Assembly (NCBI GenBank): GCA_003254905.1
Contig: QANU01000796.1
Location: 607,577 to 671,576 of the forward strand
Direction of reading: 5' to 3'
Source: Nissolia schottii
Taxonomy: Eukaryota; Streptophyta; Magnoliopsida; Fabales; Fabaceae
DNA: 64,000 bases
This document shows, in pieces, positions 11,418-25,400 of the stretch. The translations under genes were made by a program, and so were the position numbers. Each line of letters starts with the position of its first letter. Within the stretch, counting starts at the first letter, position 1. Under the pieces are notes generated by a model, which was given only the letters and a program-made list of their open reading frames with translations, searched no databases and was not told the DNA's origin.

Positions 11418-12439
11418 CTCTGATTCCTTTAATATCATCTGAGAGAAATTTGTGTACCAAATTCAAATCAGCAAACATGACTTTGCACCTGATGATTGAG
11501 AAATCTTGTTATACAAGCTAATCATTAGTTGTTTTATTGCCTAAGTTCATGTAAGTGAACTTTCTGTGGTCGATTTTCTTTTTTTGTTTCATAAAAGATC
11601 TGCTTTCTGGGATTCGCAAACTAATCAATGGAAAAAATTATGCAATAGTAGATGCTGTTAACTGTGGAGAAACAAGGCATCATATCGAAGCCAACAATGT
11701 GTTCATGTCATGTTAAAGAATTGGTTGCTTGGGTTGCATTCGATTCTACTGAAGTTCTTTTAGCTTGTGCTGTGTTTTTTGTTTTGTTAAATGAGTGCTC
11801 TGCCTTGTTTTGTTTAGAAGCGAATAAGAAGATAAGAAGAGTAAGAATGTTCGAATAGAGTTGGAACATGCTATCAATTTGCTGGATGTGAAAGCCTTTC
11901 ATTGCAAACCACTAACAGCTAAATTTTATAAAAGGAGACTATTTTTGTTGCAATTAAATCGTTGTCTGTGGTTATTTTTCCTGTTTTGCTTGAGTCTTTC
12001 TGGAGTTAAGTTTGTATCCTAAATATGTAACAAGTTGGCCAAATGATTATCTCTTTCCTTAGTTTTTAGTACTACTATTTAGCTTCGCATAAAGAAAAAT
12101 AACCAAGTGGTAGATGATGACCTTGCATTTAAGGCATATGCACCTTTTTCTCTTTTGCAAAAAGACAAAAACAAGGACCAAGCAGTAGACTGAGTTTATT
12201 TCTATCTAGTTGTTATAGTCAGCTTATAACTCTACATCAGGTTGGTTTTGAAGTCCCTAATCAGTCTGCATCGGTGGAAGCCATGACATACAATAATTAA
12301 TATTACAACGATATGTAGCCGTGAACACATGCAATTCCTAAATCAGCAATTACACTGGCCCTCATTTTCTCTTTGTTTATTTATTTATTTTCTCTTTTTT
12401 GTTTTACTTTTTGTGAGTTAAAAATTCAATAAGAAGTTG
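11418..12439 (+). other. ALG14 3' flank
   Basis: The first several hundred bases are probably 3' untranslated sequence and terminator. No canonical AATAAA can be assigned with confidence. The rest is spacer with no recognisable gene. Confidence 0.35.
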
Positions 12440-12610
12440 AATGGACTCTAACCATGATGTGTGACATGGTTGTTGTCTCTTAACCATGTTGGTGTGTGTT
12501 CGATCCTTATTTATGAGAATGAAAAAATATTTTATAATTAGCAATCATCACTTTGTATGAGTTCAATTTTTGTGAGTTCAATTATTGTGAGGAAATTAGT
12601 CACTCTTATA
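12440..12610 (+). mobile_element. tRNA-type SINE (diverged copy)
   Basis: A B-box-like GTGTTCGATCC follows a GTGTGACATGG A-box-like word. The downstream part (ATGAGAATGAAAAAATATTTT, then CAATTATTGTGAGGA) matches the SINE at 27236-27404. The boundaries are approximate. Confidence 0.5.
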
Positions 12611-13085
12611 ATACATAAATGATTAACTTAGTAATTAGATTAAGTGAATATTTGGTATCCATTATTAGTGTAAAAATCTTTTACACAATTCTTCAATTAA
12701 ATTTTGTCAAATAATAAAAAACAATTACTCTCTCTTCTACTACTTAAAATGTTATGCATATAAAATAATTTAATTAAATGAAAAGTGGATATCAAGTATT
12801 CTCTTATATTAAAGATACAATTAATTTACGATTCAGCTAGCAAAGTCAAACAATTAGATCTGAGATTTAAGTTATTGACCATCTCCTCAACCGTTATGAC
12901 ATGATGTGTGTCCATTTTTGTTTGTCAAAGTCTACAAAAATAGCATTTTCTCTTAGCAGCATAATAAATTGAGATTGACAGGGCGATGAAAATGTTTTGC
13001 AGTTTACTTCTCTATTTGATTGTTTTTCCTCCATCCCTCTGATTGGGATTAACAAATACTATCTGACTTCGAGCCTTTTATGTTA
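12611..13085. other. AT-rich spacer
   Basis: No gene, RNA or clear repeat is visible here. Confidence 0.35.
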
Positions 13086-13335
13086 CTCTATCCGTCCTAA
13101 ATTATTTGTCATATTTACTAATTTTTTGTCATCTTCACTTTTTAAAATAATTTTTATTGTCAAGTTTTTATTTATGCCATTAATTTATTTTTTTGAAAAA
13201 TGTCAAATAGTATTATACTATTACCAACATTAAATAAAGATAATTTAATATTATTATTATAAAAATTATTTTTAATTTAAATTTTTTTAATATTTGTGCA
13301 TTTAGCTAAAATGACACATAATTTAAGAAAAAGAG
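13086..13335. mobile_element. Stowaway-type MITE
   Basis: TA dinucleotides flank a 250-bp AT-rich unit. The left end reads CTCTATCCGTCCTAAATTAT and the right end, reverse-complemented, reads CTCTTTTTCTTAAATTATGT, both followed by GTCAT. This is the Tc1/mariner MITE style. There is no coding capacity. Confidence 0.65.
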
Positions 13336-13427
13336 TACTTACCTATATCATCATATCTATTGTTTTTCGTATGAAAAGTTCATGTACAAATACAATTTAA
13401 TCAGCTCATGTTTAGGTATATTTGTAA

Positions 13428-13972
13428 CTAGAATAGTACCCGCGCGATGCGCGGCGAGGGTAACAAACTATTGTTGCGAATATATTTAGAATGTGCATAT
13501 TATTGACGATCAAAAATAAGTAATTGTAACCATTGCATAATGCGTATGGAAAGATATTTTTAAGTATGTGTTATTATATTAATATAACAAAAAAGAAACA
13601 TTATATTAATATAACAAAGAAGAAAAATATTGGATTTTTTCTATATAACTGAAAAAACAAGTTAGTGTATTTCCTATAAAAATTGCAATATCCACTTTTA
13701 TTATAAGTATACGTAGATAATCAAGTACTGAGAATTGTATCTGAACAGTAATTTCTCCGGCAACACATCGCATCATCTTCACGAAGCTTTCAACACGAGC
13801 TTTCTTTCTCTCATAAAAGTTAATCCTAAAAAAAAAAAAAAAAAAGAAAAAAAAGGGCAAAATTTGCCATAGAAACTCTATTAAGAGGACAATATTAAAA
13901 GCGTGGTTGATCCCTTATTGTGGAGGCCAACTATCTAGCCTCAGTGCCTCATCTTGTCTGATTAGATATAGA
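13428..13972 (-). mobile_element. Helitron-like element, 3' terminus clear, 5' end tentative
   Basis: Read on the minus strand, a perfect 6-bp stem (CCGCGC, loop ATC, GCGCGG, at 13440-13454) is followed by GTACTATT and then CTAG, with a host T next. This is the stem, short spacer and CTRR|T ending of plant Helitrons. A TC dinucleotide preceded by A at 13971-13972 is a possible 5' end, giving 545 bp, too small for Rep/helicase. Only the 3' end is well supported. An A/T homopolymer-like run lies at 13827-13855. Confidence 0.45.
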
Positions 13973-16755
13973 TTTGCTTCTTTTACCACCCAAATTTAAC
14001 TATTAATATCTTATAAATTTTTTTTGAAAATACTAAATCTTGTGAAGAACCATCTCTTTCAAAAGTTTAAGTAAATAATTGATTTCTAGACTTCTTGGTT
14101 ATATAAAAATTAATATCATGTTAAAAATTAACTCTTCCACAAGCTTAAGCTGATGGATAAAGAATAATTAGATGATTTTATATCTTAACAAATGTTTGTC
14201 AAACAACAATTTAATCTATTAACACTGAACAACTAAAATTTATGAAAGCAATAGGTTGTAACATATAGATGGAGTTTTGGTTGAAACACAAGACAACAAC
14301 CTTTGGTGGTGCAATATTGCAAAGGCAAAGTTGTGGGATATTATGGTTGGGGATCCTTTCCCACGTGGCTATATATAGATAAGGGGTTTTTATTTTTCTT
14401 GTTGCTATCGACTCTACGGTTCCAAGGTCCCATGTAATGTAATGTAATGTAAATGTTCATCGATGATGGCAGCTATTAAAGTGCTCCTTGTTCGTGACTG
14501 CACATGTGCTGATGCCATGCCAGAAAGGGTCATGATTAATTTTCCCTAAAGTTTCCATTGGCCTAATGATGCTATTTCTTTTCTAGTGTTGTAGCTAGAC
14601 TTTATAGTATTGTTTTCTGTGGAGGTATATAGGCTCGATGCCCCCCTTTGCATGTAAAAATAATAATAATGATGATGCTATTTTCTATTCAGATGCTTTT
14701 CATTTAATGGATTGGTGAGAACTAGCATGTCCATAACTAATATTCAATTAACATTTCTGAATAATAACATGTGTATCTTAATTTCTTTTTGGTACACACT
14801 TTCCACGTAAAAACCCTAAACACTATACAAGGTATAGGAAATAGATTTAAAAAAAAAATTCAAAATACCTTTTAATGTGTGTGTATATACACTTCAAGGT
14901 GTCTCTAATTAATGTCAAATTAATAAGAGTCCTTTAAGCTAAAGCTAAAGCTCAACCCGGCATCATCTTCAATAAAAGGCTCGTTTATTTTATTATTGGT
15001 GTTGAAAATAGAAATTTGTGTAGTATTTAAATGACGTTTAAAAGAAATTTATTTTTCACAGAAGAGAGTTTTGAGAAGACTTTTATTGTTGTGGATTAAT
15101 TACTACTTCAATATGCCCTTTTGACTTGGAGTAGATGATGAATGTAACCTAAAAATGTGACCCCACTTAGCATCATCTCATAAATTCATACCGGTGGAGA
15201 GTATACTACTCCAATTGCTGTTGGATCTCTGGGGATGTTTAATTTGGACATGAATGACTTGTATCCATCGCTAGCCTCTTAATTTGACTTATGATTGTGG
15301 CCTCATCATGTGCACCGTTAAATTAAGAGTAACATTAAGATTCCATTAATTTGCATGTGTATTCCCCTTACTCCTATCTTCCAAGATTGATGTATGTGGG
15401 ACTCAGCAGTCGGCGCCTTAGAAATGAGATATTACTGGATACTATACTAACTAAGATTGTGCCTGTCCACTTTTAATAAAGTGAGACATGAGATATAGAA
15501 GTCATCAATAATCTTTGTTCAACATATTAAACTTACGACAGATTTGATTCGGATGGTTCTTCACATAATATTAAAATTTTTATGAATAAAAGATCTAGAA
15601 TTTAATTAATACTTAACAATCCTTATTTTTAAATATTGTCTACGTTATAAGTTTGATTCATGAAATAGTGTGTAAAATATAAAATAAAAATATATTCAAT
15701 TATCTTTTCCTTACACAAACTTTTAGAAGAATAACTTAAACTTTTAGGAGATAGTTGATGACATAAACAAATACAGTTCAAATTTTGATAATATTCTATC
15801 TAACACTTAATAATTTCTTTATGCATGTAATAGTTATCTTCACAGGCCAGGTAACAAAATGATGGCAAACATATCAAAGGATGCTGCACATTCTCTGCAA
15901 GAAAAAATGACGTAGGGTAATAATTAATGCCGTGTAGCAGTGTTTCCCATGTTGGGAATTAATTTTTCCTTACCCCTTCAGATGATAAAAGTGTTGTGTT
16001 TTTTCTTCTCCGTTTTGACATGGATGTTCCAAGACTATGATCAGATCTAGTAAAGGATGAAAATAGATGGGTTTAAGAATTAAACTACAAATTAATTATT
16101 ATTTTTGTGACAAAAAAGGACCCATTTCATTCATAAAGAAATCGAATGACATTTAAAAATTGCAAACGATACATCATAATTAATAATAATAAGATGTAAA
16201 TATATTCTACATTCTAACCTAACGGAAGATCTATAGCTTTGCTCATTACTCGAAGATTATCGATGTCTAAGTATTTTTTACATTAGAGACCAACACACCA
16301 AGTGTTACAATTTAAAAAATACATTACGCATTCTTTCGCAATAGATCTAAAGATTATCGTCATCTGTAAAACTCTCTATAAAGGGAATATCACAAACAAA
16401 AACAAACGTAACACAAAGAGAAAAAAACAAAAAGCACCATAGAGAAAAAACTAAAACACCACTAAATGGAATAAAACCACAAATTAATTAATATATTATT
16501 AAAGAGTTAGGTATCAATAAATTATAAGATTATTTATTTTTCATAAATCTTATGATATACTCCATGCAAGTTCACTTGATTAAATGAAGGGACAAATCGA
16601 AAGTATAGGCTTATATATCAATGTCCAATTAATTTGACCTTGATATATCCATTAAACTTTATTTAATCTACCTCAAGTTGGGTCAACAGATTATAAAGGT
16701 AAAACTCTTTTAGTGTTAATTTGTTTTTATCCACAAAACTTGAATATGATACCAA
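13973..16755. other. Spacer, AT-rich
   Basis: No gene is supported. A TATA-like CTATATATAGATAAGG at about 14370 is followed by moderately GC-balanced sequence and a TGTAA pentamer run (14435-14452), which could be the start of an untranslated RNA. No transcript evidence is available. From about 16100 to 16480 there is A-rich, repeat-like sequence of unknown class. Confidence 0.35.
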
Positions 16756-18045
16756 GGACAAAGCCAGGATTTTAAGTTTAGGGGGCTAAAATCAATATAT
16801 ATATATATATATAAATTTTTTCATTGGTATTTGGATTCTACTATTGTGAAACCAAGTAATTTAACTTGGGGAATCGTCGTTGCCCCTACTGGTGTAGATT
16901 GTTTTTATCCTGAGACCTAAACTTGAGACCTTTTAGAAAATGGACAAACAATTGTCTATCATTCTGTTACCACAAAAATCACTTCTCAGCTAATGCAAAC
17001 GTGTCAGTCGTAGAATGAAATAGTAATTGATTTCTAACTAGACGATTTCACCAAAGGAGGACTCAACCCTTTGGTTATGGAGTCTCCAAGTACTTGAACG
17101 ATAAACAAGTCTTGGATAAAGGAGAAGTTATGGAATGAGAACAAAACTTGCATTAATTAATAGTCATCATTTACACCAAATTCACAAACTTTGGGTAGAG
17201 TTTTGTGGAAACTAAAACTGCAACCTAACTAAACGATGAAAAGTACTTAAAAAAAGTAAAATAATAGTAAAATTTGTGTTGAGATGCCCCTTTCTCCTTA
17301 GTTTCTTGTGCTTAAATATCCTCAGCAAATAACCGTGCTGCCATCATGGTGTAACTTCCAACTCCACCACGTATCCTTGACAAATAACTGCATTGTCCTC
17401 GTGGTGTAACTTCCCTCTCCACCACATAGCAAAATCATCCCACTACGACAAACAACACCGCCCACTCCAAAAATCGCTTCTAAGAATTTAACTGATGCTT
17501 TTAGTTGTTCCTACATGACTATCTTCATAGTCCCTTACTGCCTCGGCTAATTAAAGTCTTCGCACCAAGCAGTTCCCTAGCCATGAGATAACTTAGCTTT
17601 CATAAACCCTTTAGCCGATGAGAGTCCCTTCTTCCTGCCTAGTTGTGACACTCTTCTTCTAATCCCTTCGACTAAAGCATATTTCAAATTTTGAAATTTG
17701 AGTAATAACACACTCAACTTACTTTATGACTTGTGTTGATATATACTTTCACCTTTTTAAGTTTTTATCTTAGTTAAACGTTATTTTTAAATTAATTTTT
17801 GAATTTATAATTAACTCACTTATATCTTCTAAACTATGCTTTGAACAAACATTACAAAGACAATTTTTTATCTAAATCATGATTTAAAACAATCAAAACT
17901 AAAGTAAACATAATATTATGAATTGTGTATCATTACTGTTAAAATTTCTCTCATTTCTATTAAAATTACTATACAATAAAACATTTTTTTTTTAAAAAAT
18001 ATACCACCAATAATTAATCTATATGTATTATATATATATAATTAA

Positions 18046-18086
<41 letters not shown>

Positions 18087-18130
18087 TTCAAAAAATGCTA
18101 GTCCCCTTACCTCCGCCTCTATGCGATACC
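16756..18130. mobile_element. Possible degraded TIR element ('AGCCAGGAT..AGGGGGCT' type)
   Basis: The left edge has AAAGCCAGGATTTTAAG then TTTAGGGGGCTAAAA. The right edge has GCTAGTCCCCTTACCTCCGC in opposite orientation. Such paired edges are familiar from dispersed plant DNA transposons. The match is weak, no target duplication was found, and no transposase is visible. A (TA)n microsatellite lies at 18050-18083. Confidence 0.25.
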
Positions 18131-18561
18131 TTATTTAAGTGAAATAAGTGTTGAATTATTTCAACCAACCAACCTTTTATTTTTTTGAGTCATTTCTATA
18201 GAAATGGTCCTTTTATTTTTTTCTTTCAACAAAATAAAAATAATAATCGCAAAACCCAGCTAGTTTTCATTTCATTCCGAAGGAAAGTGACTCAATACAA
18301 ATAATTTTTTTGAATAAAGGAATTCAAAAATTTTATTCATTTTCCAAAGGAGGAACAATGAGACTAATATCAAATCCATCTTTGTCAATGTACCAAATCC
18401 ATCTGTCTTTTCCATTTTTTAGATCTTTTCATAGTTTAATATCTTCCTATATCTGCCTGTATCTCATTCCAATTACAGATGTAACAGACTTCACAAACAA
18501 AATAACTCTTATTGCTGTTGTGGTAAATTTATTCTCTTTAAGCAACAGAATAAAAATATTA

Positions 18562-18696
18562 CTCCTACCGTTCTAAATTAATTGTCGATTTCATTAATTT
18601 ATTTATTAGTGTATTTAAACATTATTACATCTAAATATATTAATTTATTAATGAACAAAAAAGGTGAAGGCAATAATTAATTTAAAATGGAGAAAA
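18562..18696. mobile_element. Small Stowaway-type MITE
   Basis: TA flanks a 135-bp unit. The left end is CTCCTACCGTTCTAAATTAA. The reverse-complemented right end is TTTTCTCCATTTTAAATTAA. Confidence 0.55.
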
Positions 18697-21285
18697 TACT
18701 AATTAGCAAAGGAATTGGGGCTACCTCGACTCAAATTAAATAAAGTAAGATTCAGTAAAATTTTAGAGAGGTTGTTAGGTTTTACATTAAGGAAAAATAT
18801 AGATAAACGAATGGTAGATTAGTTGTTTAAAAGGCGACAGGTCGTCCCAATCATTTTCCAACTGCATTAATCAGCATCAATTTCTTGGTTTGCCTCTTTG
18901 GCTATTAAAGGCTTAAAAGTGCTTTCCAACCACTATTGCTAGCCCAGCTTTAACCATTGCCTCAACTGTTTTGTGTATGTTCATATTTTATTATACTAGT
19001 ATCATCATTTTTTTTTCTTCATATATATATATATATATATTATAAAGAAATATAATATAAAACTATTAAAATTGCCGTCTCTCATTAACTTAAATTTTTA
19101 GAAGAGATGATATCAGGGTCATGATGATCAAAAGGTTAAGAGTATGATCATTCACGACCTTTATTTAAAAGAAATATATTCACATTACAAGTTAAAAGTA
19201 TATAATATAAAACCATAAAGCTTAAGCTTTTGGGAGGGATAGGGGGGTATATATGATGATATTACATATAGTTTTTGGTCTTCTAGTTCTAAGAGAGAAC
19301 GCTACAAGGACACCAATATTCTTCCTAAAATGATTTTGTCAGTATTTAAATTTCCCAACATTTAATTCCATATACTCAAGATTTTTTAAGCCCCACACTC
19401 TGGGCCACTAGTAGATATAGTTTAGCATGTGTTACATTTGCTGATAATATATAATGTTCTCAATATTAATAAATTCTTATATTGTTAATAGTATAAGCCT
19501 GTCTCTCAAATGGATATTTAGTTTTCATGTCTTTTTAATCCTTCATATATTCAGAGTATGGGGAGTATTATATAATGTTTCAAGAAGAGACATATCAGGC
19601 GCTTCAATGATTTAAGGGTAAGGATAATTAGTTGATGTGGTGCTCAGGTATTTGTCTCATGGTTTGGACCAAATTTATTTTATAAAAATAATATGTGGAT
19701 AGATGAGTGGGTTGGAGGTCATATTATATAAGCCTATTATGCAATCAATACTTTTTATGTCACAAGGATTGCATGGAATTAATTAATATAGCAAAAATGC
19801 AGATAAATGGTTGGTTGGATCAACTGCAATTAAAGTTCGGTTTAGGCTATTCAAGCCATTGTCCAAATGAAAAAACAAAATAAAAGAATTTCTGGAAATT
19901 TTGAGTTACCAATCAGCCAATTGACATTGACAAAAAGTAAAATAAAAATCAACCAATAAAGAAATTAAAAAAAAAAAGGGTAAATGAAATAGAATAATCA
20001 GATTCAAATTTTTCTTCTTCTTTTTGTACTGTTCTTGTAGTTATACACATATACTTTTGTCATGATGAATGATGATTGCAGATGAATGGGGGAGAAAGGA
20101 TTGTTACCCAATGAGGCAAAAGTTGGCATGGGTTGCATGGTACGTTTAAAGTACATATGAATGATGTTGGTGAACATCTAATTATTCGGTGGCTTTGCAC
20201 ATTTTTTGGTAATGGCATGACATGCTCTGCTGGCAATGCCACAGATAACTTGTTAAGGATATGTTTTTTTGGAATTTAGATGTTTGTTTCTCCGCCACTA
20301 TTTAATTTGACAGCCTAGGCTAAAAAAAGTGTTCATTTTGTTTTTAATTTTCTTTCACCGTTTGAGCTTGCGGATGTAAACGGAATAAATCCATGTATAT
20401 TTTGAGATTGAGAGTTATTACTTGATTGTAACTTGAACCTAGTCATAAGGAGATTACCAGATTTTGAATCCATATATCCATATATGTACTAATACTACAA
20501 GAGTTACCTAAATATTGATTTTAATTCGTGATTCATTTTGTTACGTGCATTTAATTTGAATGCATTAATCGTGTAAATCATTTAATTATATTTTTTTTTA
20601 CTTCAAAAACTATATTTAATGAGGTTTGAATCTAAAACCTCATACATATTATTAGTAAATATAATTGATTATTAAACACTTAAAAGATCATGCAAATGAA
20701 ATAAATTGATTATAACATGAAATAATATAGTACATATCATAATGTTTTTAGTTAGTACATATCATAATGTATAATAACAACACTAAAATGTGTAAATTAA
20801 GTTATAAGTTATCCCAACTCCTCTCCACTCATTTAAATTTAATGCCGATAAGCTTAATCTAAAATTCTAATTTTAGTTTCGTTTTTTTTTTATATAAAAT
20901 TTACTTAGAAAAAAGATTGGATGCAGTTAAAATGTTATGACTTATTTCCAAAGTGAGGTTAGTTAACGTGGTAGGTATCTTGCCTCCTTAATAAGAAATT
21001 TCAACTTCGAGCCTTGAGAATTGACAAAAAAAAATTTGGTAGACCTCTACCCAAACCTTAGTTAGGTTGGACCAAATTAGTCAAGTTCATGATAATAGGG
21101 TTGAATATTGGTGGTTCAATATAAAAAATATAGTGAAGACGTTAAGTACCATTTGTTTTGAAATGGTATTATGGGAAAATGCTATAATAAAGTCAATTTT
21201 ATCTGTAATTTTTTTCTCTTGATAATAAATTAGGGGAGTGCCTTCAATTTTTTAAAACAAAAATAAAATACCCATATTTCATGGT
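18697..21285. other. Spacer, AT-rich
   Basis: No gene is supported. A (TA)n run lies near 19022-19040. The stretch 20070-20260 is less AT-rich than its surroundings but has no recognisable product on either strand. Confidence 0.35.
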
Positions 21286-21520
21286 AGCGTTTGGTAAGCG
21301 TCATTACACAGAAAATATGGAGATGCAGGACAACAGAGACGCATCTCTTTGTTTATGAAGTACAAAAAATTACTTAAAAATCGTTCCCAAACATGTTTTA
21401 TGTACTCCTTTTTGAATGTATAGAAATTAGTTAAAAAATTATCTTAATTCCTTTCTCCAAACATGCTTTTATCCCCACTATTTCAGTATTTTCTATCCTG
21501 AGACGCTTACCAAATGATAT
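21286..21520. mobile_element. MITE candidate with 'GTTTGGTAAGCGTC' termini
   Basis: The left end contains GCGTTTGGTAAGCGTC and the reverse-complemented right end contains ATTTGGTAAGCGTC, each followed within about 15 bp by GAAAATA. The element is short and non-coding. The target duplication could not be fixed, so the superfamily is open. Confidence 0.5.
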
Positions 21521-22554
21521 GATAGAGTTAGTCACTGATATTAAGTCAAATGTTATATTGTTTTTAAAATGACAATCATAAAAGAATAATGAGTTCATAA
21601 TTAAATGCAAGTCACTTATTAATAAAAAGGTATTAGTATCCTTCCTATACAAAGGATACCAAAAGAATTCCCTTAAATTTGAGCCTCCTATTAAAAGGAA
21701 AATATAAATTGGGACCAATTCATTCATTTCATAGGTGTCATTTTAGAAAATTTGAAAGGGGTCTTATTTGTTTGAAATAAGAAGCATATGACCACGACGG
21801 TACCTAGAAGAAACATGTTAATTGTAGCTCACATCAAATTTCATATCCTCAGCCAATTGATGTTTAGCATGTTCTCCAAATTCAAAAAATAAAAGAAAAA
21901 TTAATACTCTGTATTATTTTTTTCTTAAAATCTGCAGTTTAGATTTAAAAAAATTCATGTTCTCCTTGGAAAAATACATTTTGGTAAAAAGTTTAAAAAC
22001 AAGTAAACTCGTATTTTCAGTCTTTGAATGTTCATTGTGACATCAATTTATTCTATAAAAAACTTTTGACATCAAATAAGTTATTGAAAATTCGAGATAT
22101 GATTGCTTTATGTTTTTATTAAGAAAATTAAGGTTGAGAAAATTGATCAGATATTAAACTGGCTGAGACTTCAAAGATTCAAAAGTTTAATTAGTTGAAC
22201 TCTCAATTAAACCAGAGTGTAATAAACTTGCAAAGAGGAAGCTGAGCAGGTGAGGGACCATTATCCGGGCCATGGTCTCATTAGCTCTACTATGAAACTT
22301 GTTTCTTTTATTTATTTTTTTGGAAATACCATATATAATACTTGAGATCCACTCTAGCTCCATAGCCTGGTAGAATAGAAAAGAGAGAAAGAATGACTTT
22401 CAGAAAGTATTCTTGCCTCTCTTCTTCTCTATCAGGGGAGGTGAGGCAGAGGAAGACGACCTCTTAGTTACTCTTTTCAAATCTCTTTAGGGAGTGAATG
22501 ATTCTTAGATATGGTAGAAGAAGAATAACTCAAGTCTTGAAGGTGGGAACATAC

Positions 22555-22598
<44 letters not shown>

Positions 22599-25392
22599 AT
22601 AAATAAAAATTATATAGTATTTATACATTATTAATATCATGAAAGTCTCGTTTTTTAAACAAAATATGTAGATATCACATCAAAATTAATAAAAAAAAAT
22701 AATTTTTTTTGAAAAGCAAATAAACGCCATTTTGCAATTATTTTAAAAAAAATGATAATTGAAACCGATTTTACTCAGTTCTCGCTGAATGAAAATCCAA
22801 TCAATCTAGAGTTTGATTTTCGGTTCAATCCGTCGGACCGATCGGTTCAATTTTCTTAATCATGATGAAAACATGTTAACACGGAATACGAAAGCTGAAG
22901 CTACAGGTATTAATTTGCTAGAATCACATGGACTCAAACTTGTAGTTTCACCTTTCATTTACTGTTAACTTTCTTTCATAATTAAAGCAAAAGTCAAAAG
23001 AGACCCTAAGTTTTTAAGAGGCCTATTTAATGTCAAATAACATTTCAAATGACTAAATTCATATTATATTTTATCTTTGAGATCCCGAAATGGATGTTTA
23101 TTCTTAAAAAAAAAAAAAACTATCGAGCGAAAAGGAAAATCGATGAGTGAAGTGTTTTATTTATTAGTAAGGTGGTTGCATAAAAGATAAATATCTTTTA
23201 TTATTTAATTTATTTATTTTTGATAATTTTTACAACTAAATTTATCGAATTTTATTATCATTTCATATTCTGCATGATCGTAATAAAGTTTTCATTAATC
23301 ACATCATCGAAAGAGCTAACTTATAAGAGGTTTATAGATTTTTGAACTATTAGAACTTATGATGCACTTCTCTGTAAATGTTAGATTGAGAAATATTTAT
23401 CACATTAGATTATATAATCCATTAATACGTTATATTAGATCATGAAATAATAATAAAATATAATGAATTTAATTATAAAAATTATAAAAAATAAATAAAT
23501 TAAGTAGCATGGAGTATTTAAAAAATCACCTATTAGTAATCCTCGTAATTTTATTTTATTTTTCCTGCTCACTGAACGTCCAATTTCTTGCAGAAGAATG
23601 CCATTTGGCTTGAAACTACGAAACTTACTTTGATGCTAAAAAAATGTATGTTTCTGTTACTTGCACGCACGCATCCTTATCCATTAAGTAAAGTATTCAT
23701 GCGAAATATTCGTCTGTACTATAAATAAGCACCTATCTTCTCCTTATGATCAATTAACGTCATCTTCAACATGTAGAATTCACTTCAAACATTTGCTAAT
23801 ATTCTTGAAAGTTGAAATAACAACCGATGATCATGTGTGAGGGTTAAGGAGCTGGTTTCTTTGGTGTGAAGTCTCTGTCTGGGTCTGTAGCTTTTGATGA
23901 GCATAAATTCTAGGTGGATCAAAATCAATTTGGAGCAATAATAGCAAGTTGTGTTTTCAGTGAAAGGGTTTTTAATTTTATTTGGAATATTATATACCCG
24001 GATATAGCCAAAATATTTAGGTGTGAGTTGATATGCAGTTTTGTTTTGCATGGTAGTTTAATTGTTACTCTCGTAATAATTTTCTCTTGTTGGATGCATG
24101 GCTGTAATTTTGACTCTGTTCTTGATGGAATGATCATATTTATCGAAGAAATTAAAGACCAGAAAAAATAAAATCACATATTGAAGATTAAGAAAACACT
24201 GCCCTTCTCCCTATCAAACACGGCCTTCTGTAAAATATGAGTTATGATGTGTATTGCGCGACAATTACTTGCACGTTGTGCGTATACGACTAAGAGATCG
24301 AGACCATTGATTTTAGTTCATTTTGTTACTTTTCTTTTTATTAATTAAAACATAAAATAAAAATTGTTTATCAACACATGATTGATTTGAGTGATAGAGA
24401 GTTTTAACTCCTTAATTAATAATTTTATGTTCGAGCTCTAAGAACAGAACAGAACAATATGTGTAATGGGTCCTTAAGAACTAAAGTGAGTCAAATGTCA
24501 ATCTAATACTAATATATAGTTGAAGTTGGGATGTATGATGTATCTAATTTTACATAAAAAAAACCATGAAGCTATGGCAATCACACACAAAAAAAACAAA
24601 AAATGTAACACGCTCGAAATTTCTTAATTTATCGCGACCTTCCTCCCCTGTTAAAATGAGTAATATATGATATTCTCTTAAACGATCCTTTTAATTATTA
24701 AATAAAGTAAAATTTAGATTTTTTTAAAAATTCTGAAGATATTTTTTCATCTATTTACTTTATTTAATAATTAAAAAGATAATCAATAGGGTTTGTATTA
24801 AAACTAAAAAGTTATGGGGATTGCTTCGGAATCATGCTCATAATATGAGGTACTGATACCCTGACCTAAATTGTTAGGTGTTAGGTGCATTACAAGTTAT
24901 TTTTATTTCTTTTTAATTTATTAGTCAACCATTTGATGATACATGGACAATGTATCAATACTTATACAATTAGATGGATACCGAAAAAGAAACCAAAAGT
25001 TATATATAACATTAAAGTAACAAGGAGTAATACAATTAGTTAAGATTTAGGCTTTTATTCTAAAAGAGCGAGAATTTAAATTCGGCTAACCGATATTTGG
25101 TGGGATGAGTAATGCTAATTGAACAATAAAATTGAATAACGTATACAAATATAATAACATGTGAATGCACATATAAAGTGTAATAATTATGTGAGACCAT
25201 ATACACTTACATGTTATTGTATTTTTATATATTATCTAATTATATTATTCAAGTAATATTATTTTTAATAGAATACCGGTGTTTACTCCACCTAAACTAA
25301 ACTTTCTTATTAAAAAAAAACATACACATAGCGTTAGTATTGTCTCAAATTATTTCCGTCTCTCATGAGGTATGTGTATGTGTAGCTACACA
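21521..25392. other. Spacer, AT-rich
   Basis: No gene is supported. A (TA)n tract lies at about 22550-22592. A short imperfect inverted repeat at 22417-22455 was considered as a small-RNA hairpin and rejected. Confidence 0.35.
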
Positions 25393-25400
25393 CTCAGCTC

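Noticed and set aside
22417-22455. Inverted repeat TGCCTC..GAGGTGAGGCA considered as a miRNA precursor
   Set aside because: Short, interrupted stem, and no known mature plant miRNA sequence was recognised.
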